64,000 nucleotides of DNA, taken from contig OX442314.1 in assembly GCA_949358305.1 (NCBI GenBank), positions 42,540,581 through 42,604,580 of the forward strand, in the 5' to 3' direction. Made by a program: the position numbers and the translations under genes. Below, in pieces: positions 31,179-40,775 of the stretch (positions are counted from its first letter, which is position 1; each line of letters starts with the position of its first letter). Source of the stretch: Strigamia acuminata (Eukaryota > Arthropoda > Chilopoda > Geophilomorpha > Linotaeniidae). The notes beneath the pieces were generated by a model that made no database searches, had not been told where the DNA came from, and saw only the letters and a program-made list of their open reading frames with translations.

Positions 31179-31432
31179 TGTAAAGTTATTGTTTCTCTCT
31201 CAAAAACTTGTTGAAAACTGTTAAAATAACTGTTGCCAAAATGGCCACACAACCAGTCAGTTCTCTAGATTTAACAGGAATGCTTTATTTTACAAAGAAT
31301 ATACAAAATGGTTTTTAATCTTTTAATCTTTTCAACTCGATGTTCACATTCCTCGCGTTGGCGCGCGCGTCTTGTTGTCGATCCTGTCGCCCCCTGGTGT
31401 TGTCTTTCTGCACCGGGCCTTTACACTCCACA
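31179..31432 (-). repeat. 5' LTR of the Ty3/gypsy element
   Basis: 254 bp, the upstream LTR for the minus-strand coding region. The sequence just inside it on the coding strand (tcagaagtgggatgtt) would be the primer site; I did not match it to a specific tRNA. Confidence 0.93.
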
Positions 31433-31436
31433 ATTG

Positions 31437-31745
31437 CTAAAGCACATTTGGACGCGTTGGCATAAAGAGTATTTAAATGAACTTAGAAATTTTAAGGCCG
31501 CTCGCGTCCAAACAGAATTGAAGGTCGATGACGTCATCCTCATACAGGATGAGAATCAACCTAGAGCAGTCTGGATGATGGCTCAGGTGACTCAGGTGTT
31601 TCCAGGCAGAGATGGGAGGGTAAGGTCATGTGAGATCAGACTCTCCAATGGAAAGAGATTGAGACGACCAATCCAAAGAGTGTGCTTGTTGGAAGCGCAC
31701 GAGGAGATTGCCGATATAGATAACGACCCCCCCCCCCCAGTGTGA
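31437..31745 (+). pseudogene. BEL/Pao integrase C-terminal part
   Basis: Carries the BEL C-terminal signature KVDDVILIQDENQPRAVW and GRVRSCEIRLSNG, then ends near the 3' LTR. Separated from its upstream half (25467-26066) by the Ty3 element. Confidence 0.85.
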
Positions 31746-32220
31746 AAACTAGTGTTTTATTAAATGTTTGATTTTGATTGATTGTTTGATTTTGATTAAA
31801 CTGGTGATGGTATTTTGGGATTTAATTGTTTTCTATGAATTTTGAAGGGAAAAACCGAGCCTTTGTTGTGTTTTCTAGAAGTTTCTAATTTTCACCAGAT
31901 GTGGTGACGTTTTGTATTGTTTTGAGTTTTTGACCTTTTTTGACTTTTGTTCTCATTTTCTGAGAACCAATTATTTTGTATGTTTTTGTTCTTATTTCCG
32001 AGAACCAATTATTCTTTGTATATGACTTCGTTTTTGACACGAATAAATTTAGTACAACATTTTACCTTACACGAAGGAGAACTGCTCTTGCTGAGTAGTT
32101 AAAAATTATTTGTATTCAAAACCACAGAACACTGAAAAACTTGGAACATTTTCGAAACCCTGAACCAAACTTCACTCAGGAAAGGAGAACTTTTACATTT
32201 TGCAACTTGGGATTTTCACA
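31741..32220 (+). repeat. 3' LTR of the BEL/Pao element
   Basis: 480 bp with short inverted ends (TGTGAAAA / TTTTCACA), directly after a C-run. Downstream sequence (tataatgctaaatgtaatg) is host sequence shared with the flanks of the secreted-protein genes. Confidence 0.75.
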
Positions 32221-32302
32221 TATAATGCTAAATGTAATGTAATTGTAATAAAAATAGAAAACCACATCGGCAGCTTTAATTAAGTGTAATTAATAATGGA
32301 AA

Positions 32303-33843
32303 TCATAAGAACACAGGTGGCATAATTTCGGGGGGAATTTCCCCCGGCTTTAATTCCTTGACACGATGGATTTTCTCCGTCGCAGCTTTCTTTATCTGTC
32401 CCTCGGGTTTATCTTCTACAAGTACTCCAGTTTTTGCCACTTGTTCCTTCTTTTCGACCAGTGTGTCGCTCTTTTTCTCATTCGATCCATCTAGGAACAC
32501 GTACGTGTGAAGACCATCTTCCGATGACTCTTCTCCGAGTCCGCACGATTCCTGACCCCCATTCTGGCAAGTGTCATTTACAACGTTGAGATCGTGTTCG
32601 TAGAAAATGTGATTGCTCTCCGACGCGTCTACCAGCCGGAAGATGCCGGACGCCGTGTATCCGAGAGAACACCCGCTGGGCGACACCAAAAACCTCTCGT
32701 TTGCTAATTTGGTGATTCTGTAGAACCAAAGGTGGTGATTGCTCATTTCCTTTGCGAACCACACGGCGATCCATCCGTCCAATTCAATGTGCACTGACCA
32801 AGGAATCTGAAATGAGAGAAAATGTTGGCAATTTAGGACGCAAATGTGTCCAAAACGGACATTGGTAACGGATCCAGTGACAAAACAGTCGACGCTGACA
32901 GCTTTTCTCGGTGGTACTGGCAGTTTGAAGCTACTTTTGAATGAATGTTGCCGCTTTATTGGTATTTGCATCCGGGATTGTTTCAGGTTGATTGTTCCTT
33001 CCATTTCCGGATGAATTCCTTCTCGATATGCGATTGTAGCCTAAAATTTATTTTATAATAATAATAAATAAATAAGAAAGAAAGAGATATTTATTTGTTT
33101 GTGCGTTGTACTCTGATTTGTTTGCGCGCTAGTAATCCTTTTGTGACTTTCCAAATGTGAGTCGTGTGAGTGGTGTAGTCGCAAACGAATTCTTCCTCTT
33201 TGGGCTCGTTTCCGTAGTTTTCGAGCCAATGACTGACCGGGCTGCGAAGTTTTGAAGGTTTTGTTTCTGCTGCTCCGTATACCATGTCGTGCAACCGAAA
33301 ATTAACCCTAAAACTGAAATATTTCAAATAAAAAATAAAAAAATTGAACAATTGAAAAATGAAAAATATTTAAAAATTTAAAAATGAAAAAATTTAAAAA
33401 TTTAAAAATGAAAAAATTGAGCAATTGAAAGAAAAAATTAAAAAAATTACAAAATTGTGGTCGGAATTCAATTAAAATTCACTCACTAACGGAAATCAGC
33501 ATTTCGTCTTAGATGAGGATGATTCCCGTATAAATCCCACCACACTACATCGTTATTTTCTTGTTTCGCTAATCCCAATACAAATCCACGTGCTATTTCG
33601 TCTAGATTCTCAAAGATGGTCTTCTGCTCTGTAGAAACATCGTTTAAATTGAGGATTAAAATCGTTTTTAAATCAACATACTTTGAGAATTCACTTTTTT
33701 ACTCTGCTTCAGCCGCTTCTTGCTCTCAATCTAACAAGTAAGTGAAGACAGACAACCTTTGAAAACTTACAAAGAAATCAATTGCAACTCACCTCAGATG
33801 AAATTAAGGCAATATAAAATATACAACCAAACCAAACTCTCAT
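32303..33843 (-). CDS. Secreted protein of unknown family, copy 2
   Basis: Inverted paralogue of 6526-8039 with the same five-exon structure and intron positions. It starts at the ATG 33843-33841 (MRVWFGCIFYIALISSE; copy 1 has F in place of C) and ends at 32303. Differences seen in the last exon are few (for example KKMS to KEMS, VDATES to VDASES, EGQMK to EGQIK, ELKAGE to ELKPGE), mostly conservative, so both copies appear intact. The first intron-exon borders GAG/gtgagt are conserved. It lies divergent to the SRPK gene at 34185. Confidence 0.75.
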
Positions 33844-34184
33844 TTTTATGCATCTACACGCAAGAAATATTATTTTCCATTTGACATACGTCACTTCATT
33901 GCAACAATTCAGTGGTCGTACATGATTGTTCCAATTTCACAAGAATAGGTTTGGTGTATGTAACTTTCGTCGCCATTTTGATACAGACGAGCATCATTAC
34001 ACAGCGCTTGCCAATTACGTAAACACACCGTACGCAATGTACCTGCAATGGAAACGTTATACCAACGTACGATGGCGATACATACAATTATTTTCATATA
34101 CAAAAATAAAATCCCATCTACAATCCCGTTATAACACGACACGACTGCAACTAACCAACACACTCAAAATACAATTATCTCAAA
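33844..34184. promoter_or_regulatory. Intergenic region between secreted-protein copy 2 and SRPK
   Basis: 341 bp between divergent start codons. 33844-33955 is shared with 6430-6525 upstream of copy 1; homology ends abruptly at gaataggtttggt, the breakpoint at which SRPK was lost from the left block. No clear motif was recognised. Confidence 0.45.
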
Positions 34185-35288
34185 ATGGCGACGAACATTT
34201 CTACCGAAGATGGCTACCTCGAAGTAAAAATCGGTAACACGTATCGCGACAGGTATTCCGTTCTCCAAAAACTAGGCCGCGGTAATTTTTCGACCGTATG
34301 GCTGTGCTGGGACGAACAAAAATCACAATTCGTCGCCTTAAAAATCGTCCGAAGCGCGCACTATTACACTCGAGCCGCTTTGCGCGAGATCGAATTCCTC
34401 GACTGCGTGCAACGGAACCAGTCCGGCGATCCCCAGCCGCACAAAGTCGTTCAACTCCTCGACTCATTCGCGATCCCCGTTCCCAGTATCAAAACCAGAC
34501 ACATCTGTCTCGTCTTCGAAACCCTCGGTCCCAATTTAAAACAAACGATGAAACACACTCGAATGAAAAGCCTCTCCCTGACCACCGTTAAAAGCATCTT
34601 GCGGCAGATTCTCGAAGCTCTCGACTACTTGCACACGACTTGCAAAATGATCCACACGGACGTAAAGCCGGAAAACATTTGTGTGGACGAAAACAAAGAT
34701 TGCACGTTGGCGACTGCGCTGTGCGAGATGGCGGGCGTGAAGTTCTCGTCTTCTCAGAAAAAAGTGGACGCGACTCACGTTCTACCGGTCACTTTGGCCG
34801 ATCTGGGATGCGCGCGTTGGGTGGATGAGCACATCAAAGGTGTCATTCAAACACGACCTTACCGCAGTCCCGAGGTCATTCTGGGTAATGGATACCGAGC
34901 GAATGCGGACGTGTGGAGTGCGGCGTGCACGGCATTCGAGTTGGCGACCGGGAAGTTGTTGTTTCCGCTCATTTCGAGGAATATGAACAAGAGATTTTCC
35001 GAGGACGAGTATCACCTGGCGCTAATAACGAGGTTGTTGGGAGATATACCGGAAGGAATTGCGTTTGCGAGTGTACATTCTAGCGGGTTTTTCAACGAGG
35101 ATGGTGAGCTTTGGCACGCGCCTCCGTTTGATTCGTGCGGGCTGGTTGAGAAGTTGACCAGGTTTAAACGGTGGGATGGGAGTGAGGCGGCGCAGTTCGC
35201 TGATTTTTTGTTGCCGATGTTGGCGATCGATCCGGATGAACGCTGCTCGGCCAGGGATTGTCTCAGACACAAGTGGCTGGAATTGTGA
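34185..35288 (+). CDS. SRPK-like: SR-protein-specific kinase (SRPK family), intronless
   Basis: Phosphorylates serine/arginine-rich splicing factors. 367 residues, one exon. Kinase landmarks: glycine loop LGRGNFSTVW (30-39), VAL catalytic lysine K53 in ALKIVRS, REIEFLDCV, catalytic loop IHTDVKPENI (156-165, HTD in place of HRD, as usual in SRPKs), DLG at 206-208 in place of DFG, also typical of the family, and TRPYRSPEV (223-231). The large SRPK spacer between the lobes is reduced to about 35 residues (171-203). All catalytic residues are present, so it could be active. The lack of introns and of the long spacer suggests a retrocopy or a derived paralogue. A fragment of its glycine-loop region recurs in each unit of the array to the right. 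Confidence 0.9.
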   Translation: MATNISTEDGYLEVKIGNTYRDRYSVLQKLGRGNFSTVWLCWDEQKSQFVALKIVRSAHYYTRAALREIEFLDCVQRNQSGDPQPHKVVQLLDSFAIPVPSIKTRHICLVFETLGPNLKQTMKHTRMKSLSLTTVKSILRQILEALDYLHTTCKMIHTDVKPENICVDENKDCTLATALCEMAGVKFSSSQKKVDATHVLPVTLADLGCARWVDEHIKGVIQTRPYRSPEVILGNGYRANADVWSAACTAFELATGKLLFPLISRNMNKRFSEDEYHLALITRLLGDIPEGIAFASVHSSGFFNEDGELWHAPPFDSCGLVEKLTRFKRWDGSEAAQFADFLLPMLAIDPDERCSARDCLRHKWLEL

Positions 35289-35737
35289 TTTCTTGGATAG
35301 ATGCGCTTAATTAACATTATTTTTTATTCGTACTTTATTCTTTTTAGTTGCAACAGAGTTTCCTGATTTTCTTAAAATTTATCAAAAAATTAATTTGTGC
35401 AAAAATGTGTAAGTTTGATAAATGAATAAATGAAATTCGTGTAGGATGGTTAATTTTTTTTTTTTTTTTTTTTTTTTTATAAAAAACATCTCTTTAGTTT
35501 AACTGAGCATAATTCTTCGAAGATCAACAACGAATAATTTATAATTGCCACAAACAATCCACATTTTCGCGAGACATTCAGTCAGTTATTAAAACCAATA
35601 AAACCACTTCTCGCGCTGCACTGCATGCCGAATTGCTTATTCCAAAGACTGCAAGTCGATTGTTCCCACCGAACACACTTCGACTGGTTAGCATTGCGGC
35701 GAGTCCGAAATGTGGGCAGAAGAGCACAAGTCCGGGT
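35289..35737. other. SRPK 3' flank and lectin 5' flank
   Basis: Contains a long T-run (about 35453-35480) and, from about 35580, lectin 5' sequence (aaaaccaataaaaccacttc, then atgccgaattgc). An upstream ATG at about 35625 opens the frame MPNCLFQRLQVDCSHRTHF homologous to the intact lectin's N-terminus, but a 4-bp deletion (gatttcgaattcgaac) throws it out of frame. Confidence 0.6.
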
Positions 35738-36704
35738 ATGCGATTTCGAATTCGAACAGACAAACAAGCTTTACTTGATTTAATTAATGTCTCGTTTGAC
35801 AGCAAGAAAAAAATCCTCTGGATAATATTGGCTGTGCTTTGTTGCTGTTGCTGCTTTATTTGCGTAGCAGTCCTGGGTGCAATACTCGGATACGCGATCA
35901 TCGGTGGAGGCGGATCCGCTAAAGGACAAGGAGCGTTCGAACCCGGAGGTTTATTTGGCGGTGAGTCCGACAAAAATCGCCCTCGATTACTCGAATACTT
36001 TGCACTGAAGCGACTCGTAAATCTGATTGCAGAACCGCTAAACTATTGTCCCCCGACCAGAACGAAAGCTACAAACGTTCCTCCGGTCAAAAAACTGGAT
36101 TTCTCCAAGGCGGATAAAAGTCAAACGACGCAGAGTAGCGACTATACACGAATCACGGCTGCGGAACAGTTTTCGGTCGAGTTCGCGGTAGATGCCGATT
36201 CGTTTACTTGTAGCCACACTTCCTCAGGCGAGCCGCTGGACAAGACACCGTGGTGGCGACTTGATATGACTGTCCAGCACGTGATTGATAACGTGGTTTT
36301 TGTGGGTAGAAAAGGCTTCTGTGAGTTGAAATGTGCGCGCTTGTGCAATGTGCAGGTGTTGAGCAATTGTAATTGTATTTGCAGCTGCGAGGGACAACGA
36401 TATGGAGGTTCGAGTCGGCGATCACATCGATGGGGTTGGTATACTCGGGCCATTCTCCAAGAACGGATTGTGTAATGAATTTCGAGGCGTGCGAGAAGCG
36501 GGGAAGGACATTGATTTCAAATGTCCACCGACGCTGATAGGGCGATACATAACGGTGCAGAAGATTAAGTACAAAAGTTATCTCGTTCTAACTATTTGTA
36601 CGCTGGAGATTAATGGATACGTAGTGCCACCGCCGGCGCCACTGCCGGCGCCACGAAAGCAAGAAAGACGACAGAAAAGATTGATTCGCAACTGGTTTCA
36701 CTAA
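35738..36704 (+). CDS. Membrane-anchored F-type lectin, N-terminally shortened copy
   Basis: Exons 35738-35960, 36033-36320 and 36385-36704 (831 bp, 276 residues). The start chosen is ATG 35738 (MRFRIRTDKQALL), which is in frame with the membrane segment KKKILWIILAVLCCCCC. The longer N-terminus of the copy at 11110-12190 is lost by a 4-bp deletion. Lectin motifs: QSSDYTR, TCSHTSSGEPLDK, TPWWRLDM, RDNDMEVRVGDH, GPFSKNGLCNEF, FKCPPTLIGRYITVQ, LTICTLEINGYV, then a proline-rich, arginine-rich tail. Head of the tandem array. Confidence 0.7.
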
Positions 36705-36935
36705 TATTTATTAGTTGAATATGGTATATTCTCTGATGACTTGTTCTAATGTTATGTTTTGTTAAGCATCGTTTATGAATGAGAAAAAATAAACGTTTGT
36801 GTAAAATGTTGCGTTTTCTTTTGCTTTATTCGAATTTTCAGAAAATAAATGGAAGGCACTTTTAGCTCCAAAGTCCGAACTTAGTTTGCAATGCAACATC
36901 CGGCTATTTTATGCAAAACGGTATGGACTAATCGT

Positions 36936-37135
36936 CAGCTGTCAATCGTCAGCTGGCAGCTGGCAGCTGACGAATCGGATTATCTGGCTAATCCCCAAAA
37001 AACGCCGAAACTAATCGGCAGCTGTCAGCTGTCAATAGTCAGCTGCCGGTTTTTGGCCGACAGCTGCGCCGATTTTTGACCGTCAGCTGCGCTGGTTTTT
37101 GGCGGACAGCTGCCGACTGTCGACCGTCAGCTGAT
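36936..37135. repeat. CAGCTG-rich block, unit 1
   Basis: Eleven CAGCTG hexamers in about 200 bp, in the context tcgtcagctg / gccgacagctg with interspersed tttttggc. CAGCTG is a classical E-box for bHLH factors, but the spacing also looks like a decayed tandem repeat. Identical blocks occur at about 42148-42347, 47360-47559, 53626-53825 and 58911-59110. Confidence 0.7.
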
Positions 37136-37139
37136 AACA

Positions 37140-37330
37140 TGAAATAAATTAAATACACTCGAAAATAACATAAAAACCTGAAATAAACTCGAAAAAAAAC
37201 ATGAAAACATGAAATAAACTCGATAAAAACCTGAAAACAAATGAAATAAACATATGTAAACAGATTAAATAAACATATGTAAACAGATGAAATAAACATG
37301 TAAACAGATAAAATATTAAACATGAAAACA
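37140..37330. repeat. Degenerate 30-bp minisatellite, unit 1
   Basis: Units like acatgaaaacatgaaataaa and aaataaacatatgtaaacag, related to the arrays at 1976 and 16140. Present in each unit at the same offset. Confidence 0.75.
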
Positions 37331-37439
37331 TAAAATACACGCAAGTTTAAAAAAATATTCTTAACTAACTTTTACATGTTGACCTGTTTCAGAGGAATAT
37401 GATCCGCGTGTAGAATTCCTTTTTGAACCTTGATCGCAA

Positions 37440-37560
37440 GTGCTTTCAAATTATCTTCAATGAAAATTTAGTGAAATTTAAATTTTTTAATGGTAAACTT
37501 ACTAAAATTTAAATTTTTTAATGGTAAACTTACTAAAATTTAAATTTTTTAATGAAGAAT
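37440..37560. repeat. 31-bp repeat, copy number variable between units
   Basis: Unit aatggtaaacttactaaaat plus ttaaatttttt. Two full copies in most units, four in the fourth unit (54180-54300). Confidence 0.8.
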
Positions 37561-37791
37561 TTAATGAAATTTGGGGGTAGAAATATATATTTGCAAAAGT
37601 GCGCGGAGAACAAGAGAAACCATCTAAAATAAATAGATGATAACACTCGGATAAAACAAATTTCAATTAAAAAATCTCGCAGATGAAAAAACCGAGGAAA
37701 CAAACAACGAAGATGAGGCAGATGAGAATCTAGTTGCTTCGGGATAACATTTGGCACACGTCACAAGAACGTTCCCGCATTCACCAATATA

Positions 37792-38560
37792 CAGGGTGTC
37801 CTGCCGAACACCTACCAGGTGAATTATTTCACAATCATGTAAATTTAAAAATATTTTTGATTATGAATTTAAGTAAATGACATGTGACGAATTCAATGAA
37901 ACATGTTAAATTCATGTGACATTGTTGCATCACTGTTTTGCATCTCGTAACTTTTAAACCAACAATGCTACGCAAAACATGTCAATTGCAAAGTTGTAGA
38001 GAACCATCTAATTAGTTTAGAACTGTTCTTAAAAAAATTATTTTTTACTGAAATGTTTTGAGAAAAAAAGGTTTTAAATGTTAGTCTACTCAGCTTTGTA
38101 ACCTAAAACTATCATGTGGAATGTATTTCCAAAATAAATTATTTCCTTTCTTATGTGTTTCCTTACTTCTACTTACAAATATGACCCAATAAAGTGTCTT
38201 AATTGAGGATTAGCTAGGTTGCCTCAATAGTTTTAAGTTACAAAGCTGAGTTACAAAGCTGAGTAGACTAACATTTCAAACCTTTTTTCTCAAAACTTTT
38301 CAGTAAGAGATAATTTTTTTTAAGAACAGTTCTAGACTAATTAGAAGGTGCTCTACAACTTTGCAATTGACATTTTTTGTGTAGCATTGTTGGTTTAAAA
38401 GTTACGAGCTGCAAAACAGTGATGCAACAATGTCACATGAATTTAACATGTTTCATTGAATTCGTCACATGTCATTGACTTAAATTCATAATCAAAAGTT
38501 TTTTTGAATTAACATGATTATGAAATAATTCACCTGGTAGGTGTTCGGCGGGACACCCTG
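37792..38560. mobile_element. 769-bp foldback element in the TATA box of the TFIIA-gamma copy, unit 1
   Basis: Ends CAGGGTGTCC...GGACACCCTG, with very long inverted arms (about 300 bp each; e.g. GCCGAACACCTACCAGGTGA near both ends). Flanked by TATA on each side (37788-37791, 38561-38564). The intact genes read TATATAACAACGCGG at this point, so the element sits in the TATA box. No coding capacity. TATA or TA as target would fit a Tc1/mariner-like MITE, but I cannot classify it firmly. Confidence 0.88.
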
Positions 38561-38648
38561 TATAACAACGCGGAATTAAACACAAAACTATTGTACAGCC
38601 GTTGTCGACATTCGTTGAATCAGTGTTTGGTATTTTCACGCATTCAGA

Positions 38649-38956
38649 ATGACTTACCAACTTTATCGCAACACGAGTTTGGGAAATGCTCTGCAAGACA
38701 CGTTGGACGATTTTATTCAAAGTCAACACATTTCGCCGCAGCTAGCGCTTAAAGTTCTCCAGCAATTCGACAAAGCCATCAACACTGCACTTGCAACGCG
38801 GGTGAAGACAGATTAACATTCAAGGTAGATCGTTTGGAAACGTACCGATTGATGGACCGCGTGTGGACATTCGAGTTAAGAGGCGTCGATTTCACTCAAA
38901 TGCCGCAATTGCCGAAATTAGATAAAGTGAAAATAGTTGCGTGCGACGCCAAATAA
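38649..38956 (+). pseudogene. TFIIA-gamma pseudogene, unit 1
   Basis: 308 bp against 309 in the intact genes. One base is lost in gtgaagacagattaac (intact: gtgaagacgagattaac, about 38807), which ends the frame within two codons (RVKTD-stop). The rest is nearly unchanged, so the lesion is young. Its promoter is also split by the foldback element. Confidence 0.93.
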
Positions 38957-39053
38957 TCGTTAAACTTTTGTTTTCCTTTAATTTCTGTCCGTCTAATGCA
39001 CCGTATAAACAAGTAAATAAAAATATTGAATTAATCATTTTAATTTATTGCAA

Positions 39054-39100
39054 TTCGTAGAAAAAATGTGTGTTTTGAAAACACACATTTTTTCTACGAA
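39054..39100. repeat. Perfect 47-bp palindrome, unit 1
   Basis: 23-bp arms (TTCGTAGAAAAAATGTGTGT plus TTT) around a single G. It lies between the 3' flank of the TFIIA-gamma pseudogene and lectin 5' sequence, i.e. at a join. Copies at 44266, 49478, 55806 and 61029. Confidence 0.9.
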
Positions 39101-39401
39101 ATGACGTCATCGTCCATGAAAACACTGTTTTCAAAGAAACGCAGAAATAACTTTCTGCGTGATCAACAACGAACACAGTAATTTGACCGGTGAAGAATAA
39201 TTCATAATCACCACAAACAATCAACATTTTCTTTCACGAGACATTCAGTCACGTTATTAAAACCAATAAAACCACTTTTCGCGCTGCAAGTCGATTGAAA
39301 TTTGACATAAACTTGTCAAAGTTTGACCAAAATTGGGAGAAATTTGTCAAATATTGTCAAAATTTGGCAAAATTTGTCAAAAAAATTTGTCAAATACCAT
39401 A

Positions 39402-39564
39402 CTGCCTCGATTAAACGCCGGACGTAACTAAGCGCCGGGACTCGATTAAACGCCGGGGGCTCGGCGGCGTGTAGTGCACTCATAAATGCCGCCCCTAACC
39501 GACCCGCCCGGCGGTGGGTCGGGTCGAAAAAAATTAATGAACGCCCCGGCGTTTATTCGAGGCA
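39402..39564. mobile_element. 163-bp MITE-like element, unit 1
   Basis: Ends CTGCCTCGATTAAACGCCGG and, inverted, CTGCCTCGAATAAACGCCGG. GC-rich against an AT-rich background. It separates the lectin promoter-like segment (39235-39300) from the lectin exons. Target duplication is unclear. Copies at 44614-44776, 49826-49988, 56154-56316 and 61377-61539. Confidence 0.75.
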
Positions 39565-39597
39565 GGACAGTTATTGTCAAAAATTGTGAGTAATTTG

Positions 39598-40232
39598 TCA
39601 AAATATGAGAAAAATTTGAGAAAAAGATGAGAAAAAGTTGAGAAAAAGTTGAGAAAAAGTTGAGAAAAAGTTGAGAAAAAGTTGAGAAAAAGTTGAGAAA
39701 AAGTTGAGAAAAAGTTGAGAAAAAGTTGAGAAAAATTTGAGAAAAAGTTGAGAAAAAGTTGAGAAAAAGTTGAGAAAAAGTTGAGAAAAATTTGAGAAAA
39801 ATTTGAGAAAAATTTGACAAATTTTGACATATTTTGAGAAATTTTGAGAAATTTTGCAGAAAATTTTGACAAACTTTGACTTATTTTGACAAATTTTGAG
39901 AAATTTTGAGAAATTTTGCTCAAATTTTGACAAACTTTGACATATTTTGAGAATTTTTGAGAAATTTTGAGAAATTTTGCCTAAATTTTGACAAACTTTG
40001 ACATATTTTGACAAGTTTTGAGAAATTTTGCTCAAATTCTGACAAACTTTGACATATTTTGACAAATTTTGAGAATTTTTCTCAAATTTTTCTCAAATTT
40101 TTCTCAAATTTTGAGAAATTTTGACAAATTTTAAGAGATTTTGAGAAATTTTGAGAAATTTTGACAAATTTTGACAAATTTTGACAAATTTTGGCATATT
40201 TTGACATATTTTGACATATTTTTTAGTTAAAT
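39598..40232. repeat. AT-rich minisatellite block, unit 1
   Basis: First an 11-bp unit (gagaaaaagtt, about 20 copies, 39600-39830), then a block of ttttgagaaa / ttttgacaaa units. Minus-strand open frames such as FSTFSQLFLN repeats and SKFVKICQN repeats are by-products. Copy number of the 11-bp unit differs among units. Confidence 0.9.
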
Positions 40233-40775
40233 AAATACAAAATTTTATCCCTTCTTCAATTTTCCATTTGCCAAATTTTATTACCGTCAAACAATTCTAT
40301 CGAACACGGCTCAACAATCACAAAATGCATAATGGCTGCCTAACTCGCTCCTAACTCGGTCCTCACCCAACCAGCTCTCACCAACAAATGGCACAATCCT
40401 GTCTGTGCACAACATCTTTATATAGACTACACTATATATACCCTGTACTAGGATATATACAGACCTATACCTACATATATAATAATATAATGTTTTGTAC
40501 CTATCTACAAATAAGTAGGCTTAAATTTAGCATTGAATTCAATGTTAATCGCGGAACAAGTAGAGAATATGACGTTTTTCATTCAGCTCCATGATCACAG
40601 ATCATCACCTCAGTTTGCAGTATTTACTCGCTAGAGTGCGCAACAAGTACGACTTTCCCGCCTATCCATCGTGCTGGCACAATGGCCGACCGCCTTCTCC
40701 TTACTTGTTAGTCGCAATTCTCCAACGTCGTGTGCAACCAGTTCACCTAGGATGTCTCAAAGTGACAAACTACAA
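40233..40775. other. Non-repetitive part of the unit, no gene recognised
   Basis: Contains a TATA-rich stretch (tttatatagactacactata, 40427-40520) and a 102-codon open frame at 40591-40899 without recognisable similarity, which runs through the SRPK scrap. It lies between lectin promoter-like DNA (39235-39300) and lectin exons and could be a long 5' intron. Confidence 0.4.

Larger units (their letters stand above)
26067..31432 (-). mobile_element. Complete Ty3/gypsy retrotransposon inside the BEL/Pao integrase
   Basis: 5366 bp with 254-bp LTRs (26067-26320 and 31179-31432), each TGTAAAG...CTCCACA on the plus strand. I see one difference between LTRs (caccgcgcc versus caccgggcc). A 4-bp target duplication ATTG flanks it (26063-26066 and 31433-31436). 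The coding strand is minus: gag-protease-RT-RNase H at 31001-27666, integrase at 27665-26334. Confidence 0.95.
25467..32220 (+). mobile_element. BEL/Pao retrotransposon, 5'-truncated, split by a Ty3/gypsy insertion
   Basis: The left part begins inside the integrase (CAVTRALHLELVTSM, then the IIYSDNAKTF core motif) and runs to 26066. The right part (31437-31730) carries the integrase C-terminal domain (ARVQTELKVDDVILIQDEN and GRVRSCEIRLSNGKRLRRPI). The 3' LTR is 31741-32220 (480 bp, TGTGAAAACTAG to GATTTTCACA). A frameshift lies near 25810-25820 in an A/T homopolymer, and a ten-G run precedes it at about 25763. Gag, protease, RT and 5' LTR are absent. The left and right parts are in phase once the Ty3 element and one target copy are disregarded. 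Confidence 0.88.

Noticed and set aside
39446-40290. Minus-strand frames with FSQLFLNFFSTFSQ and SKFVKICQN repeats (also in the other units)
   Set aside because: Products of AT-rich minisatellites with periods near multiples of three; low complexity, copy number varies between units.
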